54,770 nt of DNA, from NCBI RefSeq assembly GCF_022832435.1, contig NZ_JALHLF010000016.1:1-54770 (forward strand). Direction: 5' to 3'. Under the pieces are notes generated by a model, which had not been told where the DNA came from, made no database searches, and saw nothing but the letters and a program-made list of their open reading frames with translations. The DNA comes from Novosphingobium organovorum. GTDB taxonomy: Bacteria > Pseudomonadota > Alphaproteobacteria > Sphingomonadales > Sphingomonadaceae. This document shows, piece after piece, positions 8,901 to 16,431 of this stretch; within the stretch, counting starts at the first letter, position 1, and every line of letters starts with the position of its first letter. Position numbers and translations under genes: made by a program.

Positions 8901-9542
8901 CCCCGCAGCGTAGCTGAGCCGAAGCCGTTCGATGAAGCCGTCGGGCTTGATCAGAGAACGATCTTCGTCCCCGATCGCCTGGCGCAGCGCCGCAAGCGCT
9001 GCCTGGCGCTCGCTTTCGCCGGTTGCGGCGTTTAACCGCTCGACAAGCTGCAATGTGGTCCAGATCGGCTCGGCGATCCGCCACTCCTTGGCTTCGAAAT
9101 GCGCGCGCGCACCGCTTTGCTTGACCGCGGCGGGCAGGCCGTTCGGCCGTGTCCAGCGCGTCTCGATCCGGAAATCGTCCTGATGCGCCACCCCGATCGA
9201 TTGCAGGTTGAGGGCGAGACGTGCCACCGGCGGAAGACCAATGCTGGTTGCTTCACCTTCGGTCAGCTGGGCGACCAGACCAGGGTGGAGACACACGGCA
9301 TTGACCGAGGCCTCGGCCTGTGCCGAGCAATCGGGCGCATTGTTGCCATCGCCGATCGCCTGCAGCAACCGTGCGACCGCCGGACGCGCCGCAGTCGGAG
9401 CTTGGATTATCCAGTCGTCGACGGGGATCAGGGAGCGCCTACCCTTGCCGAAGAAGCGTCCGCCCTCGACGCGGATCAGCTCGATCCGCTCGCGCCCATC
9501 CTCATGCCGCGCTTCGAAGCGCACGTCGGGACCACTCACCAT
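5955..9542 (-). CDS. zorD: Zorya type I ZorD, SNF2-family helicase
   Basis: The protein has 1195 residues from the ATG at 9542, which overlaps the zorC stop (ATGGTGA); upstream in-frame codons lie inside zorC. The SNF2 core spans residues ~500-960. Walker A is LLADDMGLGKTFQAL (~residue 525), DEAQ box IIYDEAQKLKN (~635), motif III MTGTPVENRLQDLWSVFD, and motif VI DQATDRVFRIGQSRD (~917). The N-terminal ~480 residues are family-specific. After a Pro/Glu-rich linker, residues ~1045-1195 form a separate domain (RDFAIFLAP, ELLVKDPYACARSHNRQHL, NFHAREVTARLASGRVILWD) that resembles the PLD-like C-terminal domain of MITD1. ZorD is the DNA-acting effector of type I Zorya. Confidence 0.88.
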   Translation of the reverse strand: MVSGPDVRFEARHEDGRERIELIRVEGGRFFGKGRRSLIPVDDWIIQAPTAARPAVARLLQAIGDGNNAPDCSAQAEASVNAVCLHPGLVAQLTEGEATSIGLPPVARLALNLQSIGVAHQDDFRIETRWTRPNGLPAAVKQSGARAHFEAKEWRIAEPIWTTLQLVERLNAATGESERQAALAALRQAIGDEDRSLIKPDGFIERLRLSYAAGFSLDLKPSALGFDFDPVLFSKERMRETEDGAILDEAADGLLPPVQQQLFARRFRQGDGTRRAYLLDGGSILFLDPVLQRSLRVVRDAQGGTAEQRRQFARSPQRRIAEALSAEGADVAEIGTLFVETQQFSERVSGIDIWRKPVLPWIKPKPNSWLPEAFGLRIGDPPDDRMVEIKPEEIAPAVEAVENALREERSTFTIGEAEIPATEQTRTALNDLAAIVKAARDDENAGQPPPVATQRYFLQVRDNLEDVAYAPLAKAPAAPAAAPPALPQALVTTPKPHQVDGFNWLVACWRAGMPGALLADDMGLGKTFQALAFLAWLRAEQPSPKPVLIVAPTGLLANWKREIEQHLEPGALGPVVSAYGVGLNRSREEVGRDIELGRAAIDGDAWSQAGVVLTTFETMRDYHLSFARQPFAAIIYDEAQKLKNPASQMTRAGKTLNARFQLAMTGTPVENRLQDLWSVFDVIHPGLLGSSKAFETSYPASDPDKLRELNVVLTEASDTRPALLLRRMKDDCLPGLPAKHIHPLPLAMPRPQAEAYERVIQRAMAARGTGKRGHMLEILHMLRGVSLHPYAPEDATGSYFEESARLRSTFETLEAIRAKGEKALIFCESLAMQALLAAEIRRRYDLGHDVLRIHGGVTGDARQAAVEQFQRRPSGFDVMILSPKAGGVGLTLTAANHVIHLSRWWNPAVEDQATDRVFRIGQSRDVHVYLPQSLHPDPAIGPTSFDLKLDALMTRKRELSRGLLIPGEDEADTSTLFEDVLGGHNEPDPAADGPPSPDVEAQAGEPSEPPTATPVADTVPPRRPTLSVALPERSAPAPLAAPSRYVFEPNKPRDFAIFLAPIADDHVIELLVKDPYACARSHNRQHLIEFMKRLAGAARRIDTVTCHSLDADSVDNRQETDADQRNDLARRWQTSFTGGPSLRHVQISKRINRNFHAREVTARLASGRVILWDLDNGIDGVMRSDRRCVVACFPQ

Positions 9543-10906
9543 CCTGCTCCATGCCTGGGGTGCTGGACGCCAGCGCTCTGATAGACCTGCCGCGCGAACT
9601 TCGGCTGCCAGCCATTGGGCGGATTGTGCGGAATCGCACGGAAGCCTTCGCCCGCCGCCATGGTTCGCAGCGCCGGCCCTTGATAGCGACGCTGGTAAAG
9701 ACTTGGCGCCTTCTGGTCCGCTGCCCGCCAAAAACGGCAACTGCCGTTATCGCTCCACTCGGCGATGCGAATGTCGCCGATCGAGAAGATCAATGCCGAC
9801 TGAGCCGTCGTGGCACCACCGCCTTCAAGCGTCGCATAGGCAATTGCCTGGTCATCCATGAACTTGCGCGCGAGCCGCTCCGCTTGCGAGCCGAACGCGA
9901 ACCATGCGTCGGTGATGAACCCGGCGTCGAGGTAAGCCAGCCAGAAATCGGTGCGTTCCTTCCATTGGTCGCGCCGCTCGACCGTTTTCGCCACCACCGA
10001 GAAGAACTCCCGGACGGTCGCGCGTACCAGCCAGCCGCGCAGCACGGCGAAGGCGGTATCGACCTGGGCGTCCGGGAACATGGCCAGCACATCACGCCGC
10101 AGCGCAGCCCAGCGTTGCGGCGCAAGCCGCGGATCGCCATTGCGCGCCACCAGAAGCGCGCTGACCAGCCGCTGATGCGCTTCAGTGCAGTTGCTCTGCG
10201 TCCAGGGCGCGAGCAGGGCATAGGCCAGCGCGGCGTTCAGTTCCTTCGTCGTCGGGAAACTCTCGAACAATGCGATCAGGCGGCGCCCGCTTTGCTGGGC
10301 GGCTTCGCCGCGGTGATCCGCCGCCGCTTCGCAGGCGGCGATCAGCGACTCCTCGACAAAGCCGCCAGTCGCAAGATCGCCATCGAGACCCGCCTCACGG
10401 AGCAGCTGCGCCGGTCCGTCGGTACCAAGCAGAGCGCGTGACAGCCGCGAGGGTCCTTCATCGGGATCCCAGAGCGCCCATCTGTCGCCGCGCGCTCGCC
10501 ATGGCCAGTCGTGCCGATTGGCGACCAGCGCGCTGGCATGCATCAGGTGATCAAAGCCGGAATGGTCGAGGGGAAAATGACGGAGATAGGCGGCGATGAT
10601 CGCACGATCGACACTTTTTCGTGACCGCGCCACGCTCTGGTTCAGCACCGGCCGTGCCGCTTCCTCGAGCGTGTCCTCTGCCCACATCCCATCGAGCAGT
10701 CGCTTCAGATCCTTGGGCTTGAGTCGCTCGGGAGCAGCGGGATCGATCCGCGCCAGGAAGCGCGTCCATGCTTCCTTGATTCGCGCTTTGCCCGCCGGCT
10801 CGGCACCGATGCGCTGCTCGGCCCTCTCAATTTCGAAGCGGTCGCCCCGTCGCGGGAAGCTTTTCGCCGCCGATGCGCGTTCGCACGCGCGCTTGAGCGC
10901 GCTCAT
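9536..10906 (-). CDS. zorC: Zorya type I ZorC, EH-signature protein
   Basis: The protein has 456 residues, mostly helical, starting at ATGA that overlaps the zorB stop (10903-10906) and ending in a 7-base overlap with zorD. The C-terminal half carries the pattern of the EH-signature domain: DAWFAFGSQAERLARKFM, then IRIAEWSDNGSCRFW, then PSLYQRRYQG. In type I Zorya, ZorC works with ZorD downstream of the ZorAB membrane motor and binds DNA. Identification rests on these segments together with the fixed A-B-C-D order; the N-terminal half has no feature I can name. Confidence 0.85.
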   Translation of the reverse strand: MSALKRACERASAAKSFPRRGDRFEIERAEQRIGAEPAGKARIKEAWTRFLARIDPAAPERLKPKDLKRLLDGMWAEDTLEEAARPVLNQSVARSRKSVDRAIIAAYLRHFPLDHSGFDHLMHASALVANRHDWPWRARGDRWALWDPDEGPSRLSRALLGTDGPAQLLREAGLDGDLATGGFVEESLIAACEAAADHRGEAAQQSGRRLIALFESFPTTKELNAALAYALLAPWTQSNCTEAHQRLVSALLVARNGDPRLAPQRWAALRRDVLAMFPDAQVDTAFAVLRGWLVRATVREFFSVVAKTVERRDQWKERTDFWLAYLDAGFITDAWFAFGSQAERLARKFMDDQAIAYATLEGGGATTAQSALIFSIGDIRIAEWSDNGSCRFWRAADQKAPSLYQRRYQGPALRTMAAGEGFRAIPHNPPNGWQPKFARQVYQSAGVQHPRHGAGW

Positions 10907-11682
10907 CGCGGCTGCTCCAGGATGCGACTCATCGCAGCGCCTTCCGCGCTGCGCGGGGTAACCATCAGAAAGCGCAAATCGATCCGGCGGTTCTGCGCCT
11001 TTATCTGGTCGGGCGTTCCCGCCGCGTCAGGGACGGGACGGCGCTCGCCATAGCCCGCGACGCCCAGGATCGGCACTGGCTGATGCCCTGACCTATTGAC
11101 CAGCTGCTCAAGCTCGGGATGCGCATCGGTGAGCTGGCGAAACGTGTTGGTCGCGCGGAGTGCCGAGAGATCCATATTGTCACGAAGCACGCCGCCGCCC
11201 GAAAGCGGGTCGCTGTCGGTATGGCCCTCGATGAAGATTGCATCGATCTTGTTCGCCGCGACCGGCTTGCCCCGGCATGCCGGTCCGCCCGGCAATCGAT
11301 CGGCATAGCAAGGGAGCACTGCCGCAAGCTCGTCCGCGACAATGCCGACCGCTTGACGTCCCGCCGGCTTGAGCTCGAACTGGCCGGTGTCGAAGAGGAT
11401 ACTGTTGGGCAGGCTCAGCACGCCGGTCTCGGCATCGATCCGAACGGTCAGGTTGTACGGTTTCAGCCTCTTGTCGAGCCGCTCCTTGAGCGTCTCGAGG
11501 ATCTCGCGGCGAGTCTGGCCGGCGCTGGTCAGCGTGTCAGTGGTTTGGCGGAACTGCAGTGCGAAATAGAGTAGCAGGATGATGAAGATGAACAGCAGCC
11601 CCACCATCATGTCGGCCATCGACACGAAATAGCTCTCCTCTTCCTCTTCCGATCGGCTGCGCCGGACGCCACGCCTTTCCAT
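10903..11682 (-). CDS. zorB: Zorya ZorB, MotB/OmpA-like stator protein
   Basis: The protein has 259 residues. A short charged N-tail (RSRSEEEEESYF) precedes a single membrane helix with the conserved ion-binding aspartate, SMADMMVGLLFIFIILLLYF (Asp24). A periplasmic OmpA-type peptidoglycan-binding domain follows: LPNSILFDTGQFELKP, then FIEGHTDSDPL, then GYGERRPV and AQNRRIDLRF. It forms with ZorA a proton-driven motor complex anchored to the cell wall that senses phage infection. It starts three bases after the zorA stop. Confidence 0.92.
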   Translation of the reverse strand: MERRGVRRSRSEEEEESYFVSMADMMVGLLFIFIILLLYFALQFRQTTDTLTSAGQTRREILETLKERLDKRLKPYNLTVRIDAETGVLSLPNSILFDTGQFELKPAGRQAVGIVADELAAVLPCYADRLPGGPACRGKPVAANKIDAIFIEGHTDSDPLSGGGVLRDNMDLSALRATNTFRQLTDAHPELEQLVNRSGHQPVPILGVAGYGERRPVPDAAGTPDQIKAQNRRIDLRFLMVTPRSAEGAAMSRILEQPR

Positions 11683-11685
11683 CGC

Positions 11686-13698
11686 TTACTCCTGCGCCTG
11701 CATCTTGCCGAGCAGATCCTCGATCTGATCGGCAAGCTCGGTCAGCGGCTCGAGTGCTGCCGAGAGCTTGTCGACGGCGCCGGCCAAGGCGTTATCGATC
11801 CGGCCGACCTGCTCGTTGAGATGCGCGGCATGGTCTCCCGACGCGCTCCTGATCTGGTCGAGCGCTGCTGCGAGCGCCGTGTCGACGGCTTCGAAGCGGT
11901 CGCGATAGCTTGTCCATGCGCGATTGGCGGCTTCGCTGGTCTCACCGAGCTTTTCGGCAATGCCCGCAACGGCGCGGTGCTGCTCGCTTGCCGCATCGCT
12001 CTGCCGGGTCATGGCCTCCTGAACCCTGGCCACCGCCGTGCCAATCGCCTCGGTCGCGCTGCGGATCGGCGTGGCGGCGCCTTGGAGGTCATTGGCTGCG
12101 CGGTTCAACGTGCCCGCAACCCCTTCGGCGGCGCGGCCTGCCTCGACAAGCTTGCCGGCGTGCGATTCCGAGGCTTGCGCCGATCGCTCGATTCCGGCGG
12201 CGAGCGCTTCCATGCGTCCCGCCGTTGTCCGCAATGTCTCGACAAGTCCCCCGCTCGCCTCTTCGAAGCGTGCACCGAAGGAAGCGAACGCGCTGGCGAT
12301 CGCCTTCGCGCTTTCTTCGCTGGCTTTGGCGACAGCCGCATCGACCGCCTCGCTCATGCCGGTCGCGGCACGCCCGGTCGCGGCCTCGAGCGCGTCGGCG
12401 GCGCGTCCGAGCACCTCGGCATTGCGGGTCGCAGCGGAGTCGGCGCCCGCCGTCAGCCGCCCACCAATATCGGCGATCTCGCCGCGCATCTGATCGAAGG
12501 CGGCTTGGATGCCCGTGGTTGCGCGGCTGAACTGCTCAACCGCCTCGCTGCTGGCGGTCTGCGCGGTCTCGGTCAGCCGAGCGCCGGTCGCATCGATGCG
12601 GGTGTGGAGCGCGTCGAACATCGCGGTCATCTTGTCCGAAGCCGTCGCGAAATCGCGGGCGGCCTGGGCGATCTGGTCGTTCGCGGCCTGGCCCGATCCT
12701 TCGATCTGCTCATGGATCGTCGCCAGCCGCGTCGTCATGTCCGTGAGCGCCGCGCCGAGCTGCGCCATCTCAGCCCCGGCATTCCGGCTCAGAGCATCGC
12801 CCAGCTCCTTGCCGATCTGATTGAAGCTGCCGCTTTTGAAATCGTCGATGCTTGTCTGAATCCCCCCAAGCACCTGCACCATCGGTTGCATCTGGCGCTC
12901 CAGATTCTCGCCGATGGCGATTGCCAGTTCATGGCTGAAGCTCTTGAGCGCGGTCGTCTGCTCCTTGGTCTCGCGCAGCTGTTCGGCGGCGATCCGCTGC
13001 GGTGGCGAGAACAGGGTGCCGCGGTCGATCGCATCGACGATGCTTTCAAGCTCGCGCTGGCTGGCAGCGTGCCAGCGCCGATCGAACACGCGCAGCAGGA
13101 TAGACGCCAGGACGCCAGCGATCGACGTCCAGAACTTGACCGACGTGATCGTCAGCAAATTGATCAGTGCCGGCGTCATGTTCGCCGATCCATTGGCCGC
13201 GCTCAGCGCCGTTACGGTGGTCGTCAACGCCGCTACGATGCCGAGGAACGTGAATGTGAGCCCGATCGCGACGAAGATGTTCGCCCACCAGGCGAGGATC
13301 CGCGTGTCGTCGCCAAGATGGAGGAAATAGCCGTCCGCTCGCACGGTCGCGCGCATCGGCACTTCGGTTTCATCGAGGATCGTCTCGCGAAACTGGCTCC
13401 ATGCCATCCGGATCTCGGCAGCGCCTCGATCGCCAGCCACCATCGCTGCATCGATCTCGTAGAACCGCTCGGCGAAGACACGCTGCGCCGTGTCGTTGTC
13501 ATCCGCTGCAAGCACGGGAGCAAGTATGTCGACACGTTGCTTCAGCGCCATTTTCAGCGGTCGGTGGAAACGGATATTGTTGCGGCTAATGATCAGCGCG
13601 CAGGACAGAAGTATTACCAGCGATATCCACAGCGCCGCCGATGGATTCCCAAAGACAAGTACGACCAGCCCGTTGATCGGGTTGACATGCGATTCCAT
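11686..13698 (-). CDS. zorA: Zorya ZorA, MotA-like motor protein with long cytoplasmic tail
   Basis: The protein has 670 residues. The ATG at 13698 is preceded by ggggg. Hydrophobic segments near residues 17-36 (ALWISLVILLSCALIISRNN), ~147-172 (FVAIGLTFTFLGIVAAL) and ~185-210 (TSIAGVLASILLRVF) match a MotA/TolQ/ExbB core. Residues ~225-670 form a long Ala/Gln/Glu-rich coiled-coil tail with repeated A-D-A-L-E, T-A and E-Q-F patterns, as in ZorA, where the tail projects into the cytoplasm and is thought to pass the signal to the effectors. First gene of the minus-strand operon. Confidence 0.92.
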   Translation of the reverse strand: MESHVNPINGLVVLVFGNPSAALWISLVILLSCALIISRNNIRFHRPLKMALKQRVDILAPVLAADDNDTAQRVFAERFYEIDAAMVAGDRGAAEIRMAWSQFRETILDETEVPMRATVRADGYFLHLGDDTRILAWWANIFVAIGLTFTFLGIVAALTTTVTALSAANGSANMTPALINLLTITSVKFWTSIAGVLASILLRVFDRRWHAASQRELESIVDAIDRGTLFSPPQRIAAEQLRETKEQTTALKSFSHELAIAIGENLERQMQPMVQVLGGIQTSIDDFKSGSFNQIGKELGDALSRNAGAEMAQLGAALTDMTTRLATIHEQIEGSGQAANDQIAQAARDFATASDKMTAMFDALHTRIDATGARLTETAQTASSEAVEQFSRATTGIQAAFDQMRGEIADIGGRLTAGADSAATRNAEVLGRAADALEAATGRAATGMSEAVDAAVAKASEESAKAIASAFASFGARFEEASGGLVETLRTTAGRMEALAAGIERSAQASESHAGKLVEAGRAAEGVAGTLNRAANDLQGAATPIRSATEAIGTAVARVQEAMTRQSDAASEQHRAVAGIAEKLGETSEAANRAWTSYRDRFEAVDTALAAALDQIRSASGDHAAHLNEQVGRIDNALAGAVDKLSAALEPLTELADQIEDLLGKMQAQE

Positions 13699-14040
13699 TG
13701 AGCCCCCAATTTTCGCTCGATGAATGACTGTGTATCGAGGCTACACCGTTCACGCACGTGAAATGCCAAGGAAAATTGCAAGACGCCAGTCGTTCTTCTC
13801 GACCGAAACTGGAGTGCAGGCACGCCAGGGCGGCCCACGGCGCTGTTATAACGCCGCCCGCGATAGCTCCGGATCAGGATGTTGAGCGTTCAACTTTGGG
13901 CGGGCGTCTCGTCGCCGGAACAACGGTCGATAACAGAATGCGTGGCTGACCGGTTGGTTGAGTGTTGCGAATGGGTCCCCGCCTGAGCGGACGTTCCCGC
14001 CACTTTATCAGAACGACGTGTCTTGGTCGGGCGTGGGCCG
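13699..14040. other. Intergenic region upstream of zorA
   Basis: No gene is supported here. It should contain the zorA promoter on the minus strand; a TTGCAA box (minus strand, near 13775-13780) is a weak -35 candidate with no clear -10. Two small inverted repeats are present, gttga/tcaac near 13880-13893 and cggcg/cgccg near 13838-13858. Their role is unknown. Confidence 0.4.
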
Positions 14041-14310
14041 CTAGCGGCTCCGGAATGGAATTACCGTGGCGCTGTCCAGAAAGCAGGCCATGCCTTCCTG
14101 CGCAACCGCCTGTCGGAATGCGTCCAGAGCGGCCGCGTCCGTAGCGAACAGATCATCCCACACCGTCGAAGTGCCGCTGGCGTTGACCACTTCGAGCGAC
14201 CAGTCGGTTTCGCCCTCGAGCCGGACGATATTGACCTCCACGGTCACACCGTCCTGTGTGACAGTGCCGGAAAGCCCGGAAACGACAAGATTGGGATCAC
14301 GATCGGCCAT
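14041..14310 (-). CDS. Small hypothetical protein
   Basis: The protein has 89 residues from the ATG at 14310 (another ATG lies two codons earlier). It is acidic and predicted soluble and beta-rich at the start (LVVSGLSGTVTQDGVTVEVN) with a helical, Ala-rich end. No domain is recognised and no clear ribosome binding site is seen. Codon use is like its neighbours. It lies alone between zorA and the ArdC leader on the minus strand. It looks real because its frame is clean and no competing frame is better. Confidence 0.55.
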   Translation of the reverse strand: MADRDPNLVVSGLSGTVTQDGVTVEVNIVRLEGETDWSLEVVNASGTSTVWDDLFATDAAALDAFRQAVAQEGMACFLDSATVIPFRSR

Positions 14311-14316
14311 GGGCAT

Positions 14317-14831
14317 AATCTATGGTGCCGATGTGGTCGTGTAAATCGCGCTCTGCCGGTGGAAAGAGGGAGTGGTCCTCGAAGGCGCCTCGCGCCTGAC
14401 GGCGCGACCGCGCTCTATGGCTCGGCGACGTCAAAGGCTTTCCGTCGTCTTCGCCACCGAGCCCCGCCTTCACCGGGTCTCGTCCTGTCGGTGACGATCG
14501 GCTGGCGCGGGCGGACGGGCGACGCCCGTCCTTGACGCGGTCGCCGCGCCTGTGCGCGGCGGCGCTTTTGGTGGCCTCTCCCGGTCAAGCGCGGGTGGGC
14601 GGCGCTCCCTGCTAGGCCCGCCCGCGTCGCCGGCAAGCCGGCCCTCGACTGTGCTCGGGACCGGCTCCTCCACTATCGTTCCGGCCCTGCGCCACCCCAT
14701 CGCTGGCGCGACGGGGCCCCGGCTTGCGTGCAGGCGCCGCTCGCGGCGGGCCTTTCCGGTCGCATCTTGCCGCCCACCCCCGCTTTTCGGGGAGGCCATG
14801 GTGGTTTTCGGGCGGCTTGAGGAGGTGAACG
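14317..14831. other. GC-rich leader region ahead of ardC
   Basis: About 500 bases with no supported gene. The sequence is very GC-rich and full of short inverted repeats such as gggcgg/ccgccc types (for example 14524-14562 and 14597-14640). Minus-strand ORFs here are Arg/Pro-rich with no protein-like pattern. A good ribosome binding site (gaggaggtg) lies at its end for ardC. A long structured 5' leader is possible. Confidence 0.4.
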
Positions 14832-15926
14832 ATGCATGCATCCACTGGCCATCGCGTGTCCGGCAAGGGTCGGAAACCCCAAGCGGACAAGGACGGGAAA
14901 GCGGTCCCTGCCAAGACCCGGACGAAAAGTGTAGGGGGCGAGTCGAACCGCGCGAACCTCTATGACGAGGTGACGGCGCGGATCATCGGTGAGCTTGAGG
15001 CAGGCCGCTTCCCGTGGGTCCAGCCGTGGGGGCAGCCCGACGCGGATGGCGGTACGATCGGTCCCGGCCTGCCGCGCAATGCGCTGACCGCGCGGCGCTA
15101 TTCGGGCGTCAATGTCCTGATCCTGTGGGGTGCGGTCATCGAGCATGGCTATCCCTCGCAGGGCTGGTTGACCTTCAAGCAGGCGCTGGAGGCGGGCGGG
15201 GCCGTTCGCAAGGGTGAGCGCGGCACGACCGTCGTCTATGCCGACCGCTTCACCCCCGAGGCCGAGAAGGCGCGCGCCGTCGAAACCGGCGGCGACGCCA
15301 AGACCATTCCGTTCCTGAAACGCTTCACCGTGTTCAACGTCGCGCAGTGCGAGGGGCTGCGCCCCGGCCTCGCCCCCGATCCGATCCCCTTGCCCGAGCG
15401 CCAGATCGTGCCGGTCGCGGAGGAAGTGATCGCAGCAAGCGGCATCGATTTTCGCGTCGGCGGCAACCGCGCCTTTTATGTCCCGGCGCAGGACTATGTG
15501 CAGGTGCCGCCGCAACCGGCCTTCTTCGAGCAGATCAACTATTACCGCACCTGCCTGCATGAACTGACCCACGCGACCGGCCACGCCTCGCGGCTGGCGC
15601 GCAATCTCACCACCGGCTTTGGCACCAGGGACTATGCCCGCGAGGAACTGGTCGCCGAAATGGGATCGGCCTTCCTCTGCGCCGCGCTCGGTATCGTCCC
15701 GACCGTCCGCCATGCCGACTATCTGGCGAACTGGCTGGACGTCCTGCGCGAGGACAATCGCGCGATCTTCCGCGCCGCAAGCGCGGCCAGCAAGGCCGCC
15801 GACTGGCTGCTGGCCCGGCACGCCGACGCCCAAGCCGAAACCATCCAACCCGAGGCCATTCAGACCGAGGCCATCCACGGTGACACCGGCGAACGCCCAG
15901 CCCTGCAGGGGAGGCTCGCGGCATGA
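14832..15926 (+). CDS. ardC: ArdC-type antirestriction protein (DUF1738 / zincin-like)
   Basis: The protein has 364 residues behind a strong gaggaggtg site. The N-terminal part (~45-170; YDEVTARIIGELEAGRFPWV, then YSGVNVLILWG and GYPSQGWLTFKQAL) is the ssDNA-binding DUF1738 domain. The C-terminal part carries the zinc-peptidase motif HELTHATGH (~residues 243-251) and REELVAEMGSAFLC. ArdC proteins protect incoming single-stranded plasmid DNA during conjugation. It overlaps the next gene by four bases (ATGA). Confidence 0.92.
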   Translation: MHASTGHRVSGKGRKPQADKDGKAVPAKTRTKSVGGESNRANLYDEVTARIIGELEAGRFPWVQPWGQPDADGGTIGPGLPRNALTARRYSGVNVLILWGAVIEHGYPSQGWLTFKQALEAGGAVRKGERGTTVVYADRFTPEAEKARAVETGGDAKTIPFLKRFTVFNVAQCEGLRPGLAPDPIPLPERQIVPVAEEVIAASGIDFRVGGNRAFYVPAQDYVQVPPQPAFFEQINYYRTCLHELTHATGHASRLARNLTTGFGTRDYAREELVAEMGSAFLCAALGIVPTVRHADYLANWLDVLREDNRAIFRAASAASKAADWLLARHADAQAETIQPEAIQTEAIHGDTGERPALQGRLAA

Positions 15927-16342
15927 TCCTGCTCACCCAGACCTTGCGCGCGCAGCTTCGTGCCCATGCCGAGGACAGCGCGCGCAATTCCCGCCACGAC
16001 CCCGCGCCGGTCGTCAAATTCTTCAACCCGCTGGGCGCGGCGACATGGCTCGCGACCGAACTGCTGGACGATGGCGATACGCTGTTCGGCCTCGCTGACC
16101 TGGGGTTTGGCTGTCCCGAACTCGGCTATTTCTCGCTCGGCGAGATCGCGCGGCTCCATTTGCCGTTCGGCCTCACGATCGAACGCGACATCGGCTTTTC
16201 GACCAGCACCAGCCTGTCGGTCTGGGCTGACACGGCGCGCCGCGCCGGTTCGATCCGAGAGGCCCAACCGATCATCTGCCGCATCGAAGCAGCGCCGGTT
16301 CCCAAGCTTCCGACCGATCCCGACGAGGGAAACGGCGGATGA
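15923..16342 (+). CDS. DUF2958 domain protein
   Basis: The protein has 139 residues with the DUF2958 pattern: VVKFFNPLGAATWLATEL, then DTLFGLADLGFGCPELGYFS and LPFGLTIERD. The family is almost confined to mobile elements and has no known activity; it usually follows ArdC. The ATG overlaps the ardC stop, so the pair is translationally coupled. Confidence 0.9.
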   Translation: MILLTQTLRAQLRAHAEDSARNSRHDPAPVVKFFNPLGAATWLATELLDDGDTLFGLADLGFGCPELGYFSLGEIARLHLPFGLTIERDIGFSTSTSLSVWADTARRAGSIREAQPIICRIEAAPVPKLPTDPDEGNGG

Positions 16343-16431
16343 CGCGCGGCGCGTGACGCCGCTTTCCGCACAGCCGGTCCCGCTCTTCCCATCACGAAAT
16401 CGCGGGACCGGCACTCACAAGGAGTGCTGAC

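Noticed and set aside
9543..9740. Upstream extension of zorD by 66 codons
   Set aside because: The extra part lies wholly inside zorC in another frame; the ATG at 9542 overlaps the zorC stop as expected for coupled genes.
11821..13701. A 626-residue open frame on the plus strand opposite zorA
   Set aside because: It is the antisense of zorA, Arg/Gly/His-rich with no family pattern; high GC keeps such frames open.
14470..14841. A 123-residue minus-strand frame in the ardC leader
   Set aside because: Pro/Arg-rich with no protein-like pattern or start site; more likely structured noncoding DNA.
14673..15878. A 401-residue minus-strand frame opposite ardC, and similar frames at 16126-17277 and 17347-18489
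   Set aside because: Antisense of clear genes, with atypical composition and no domains.
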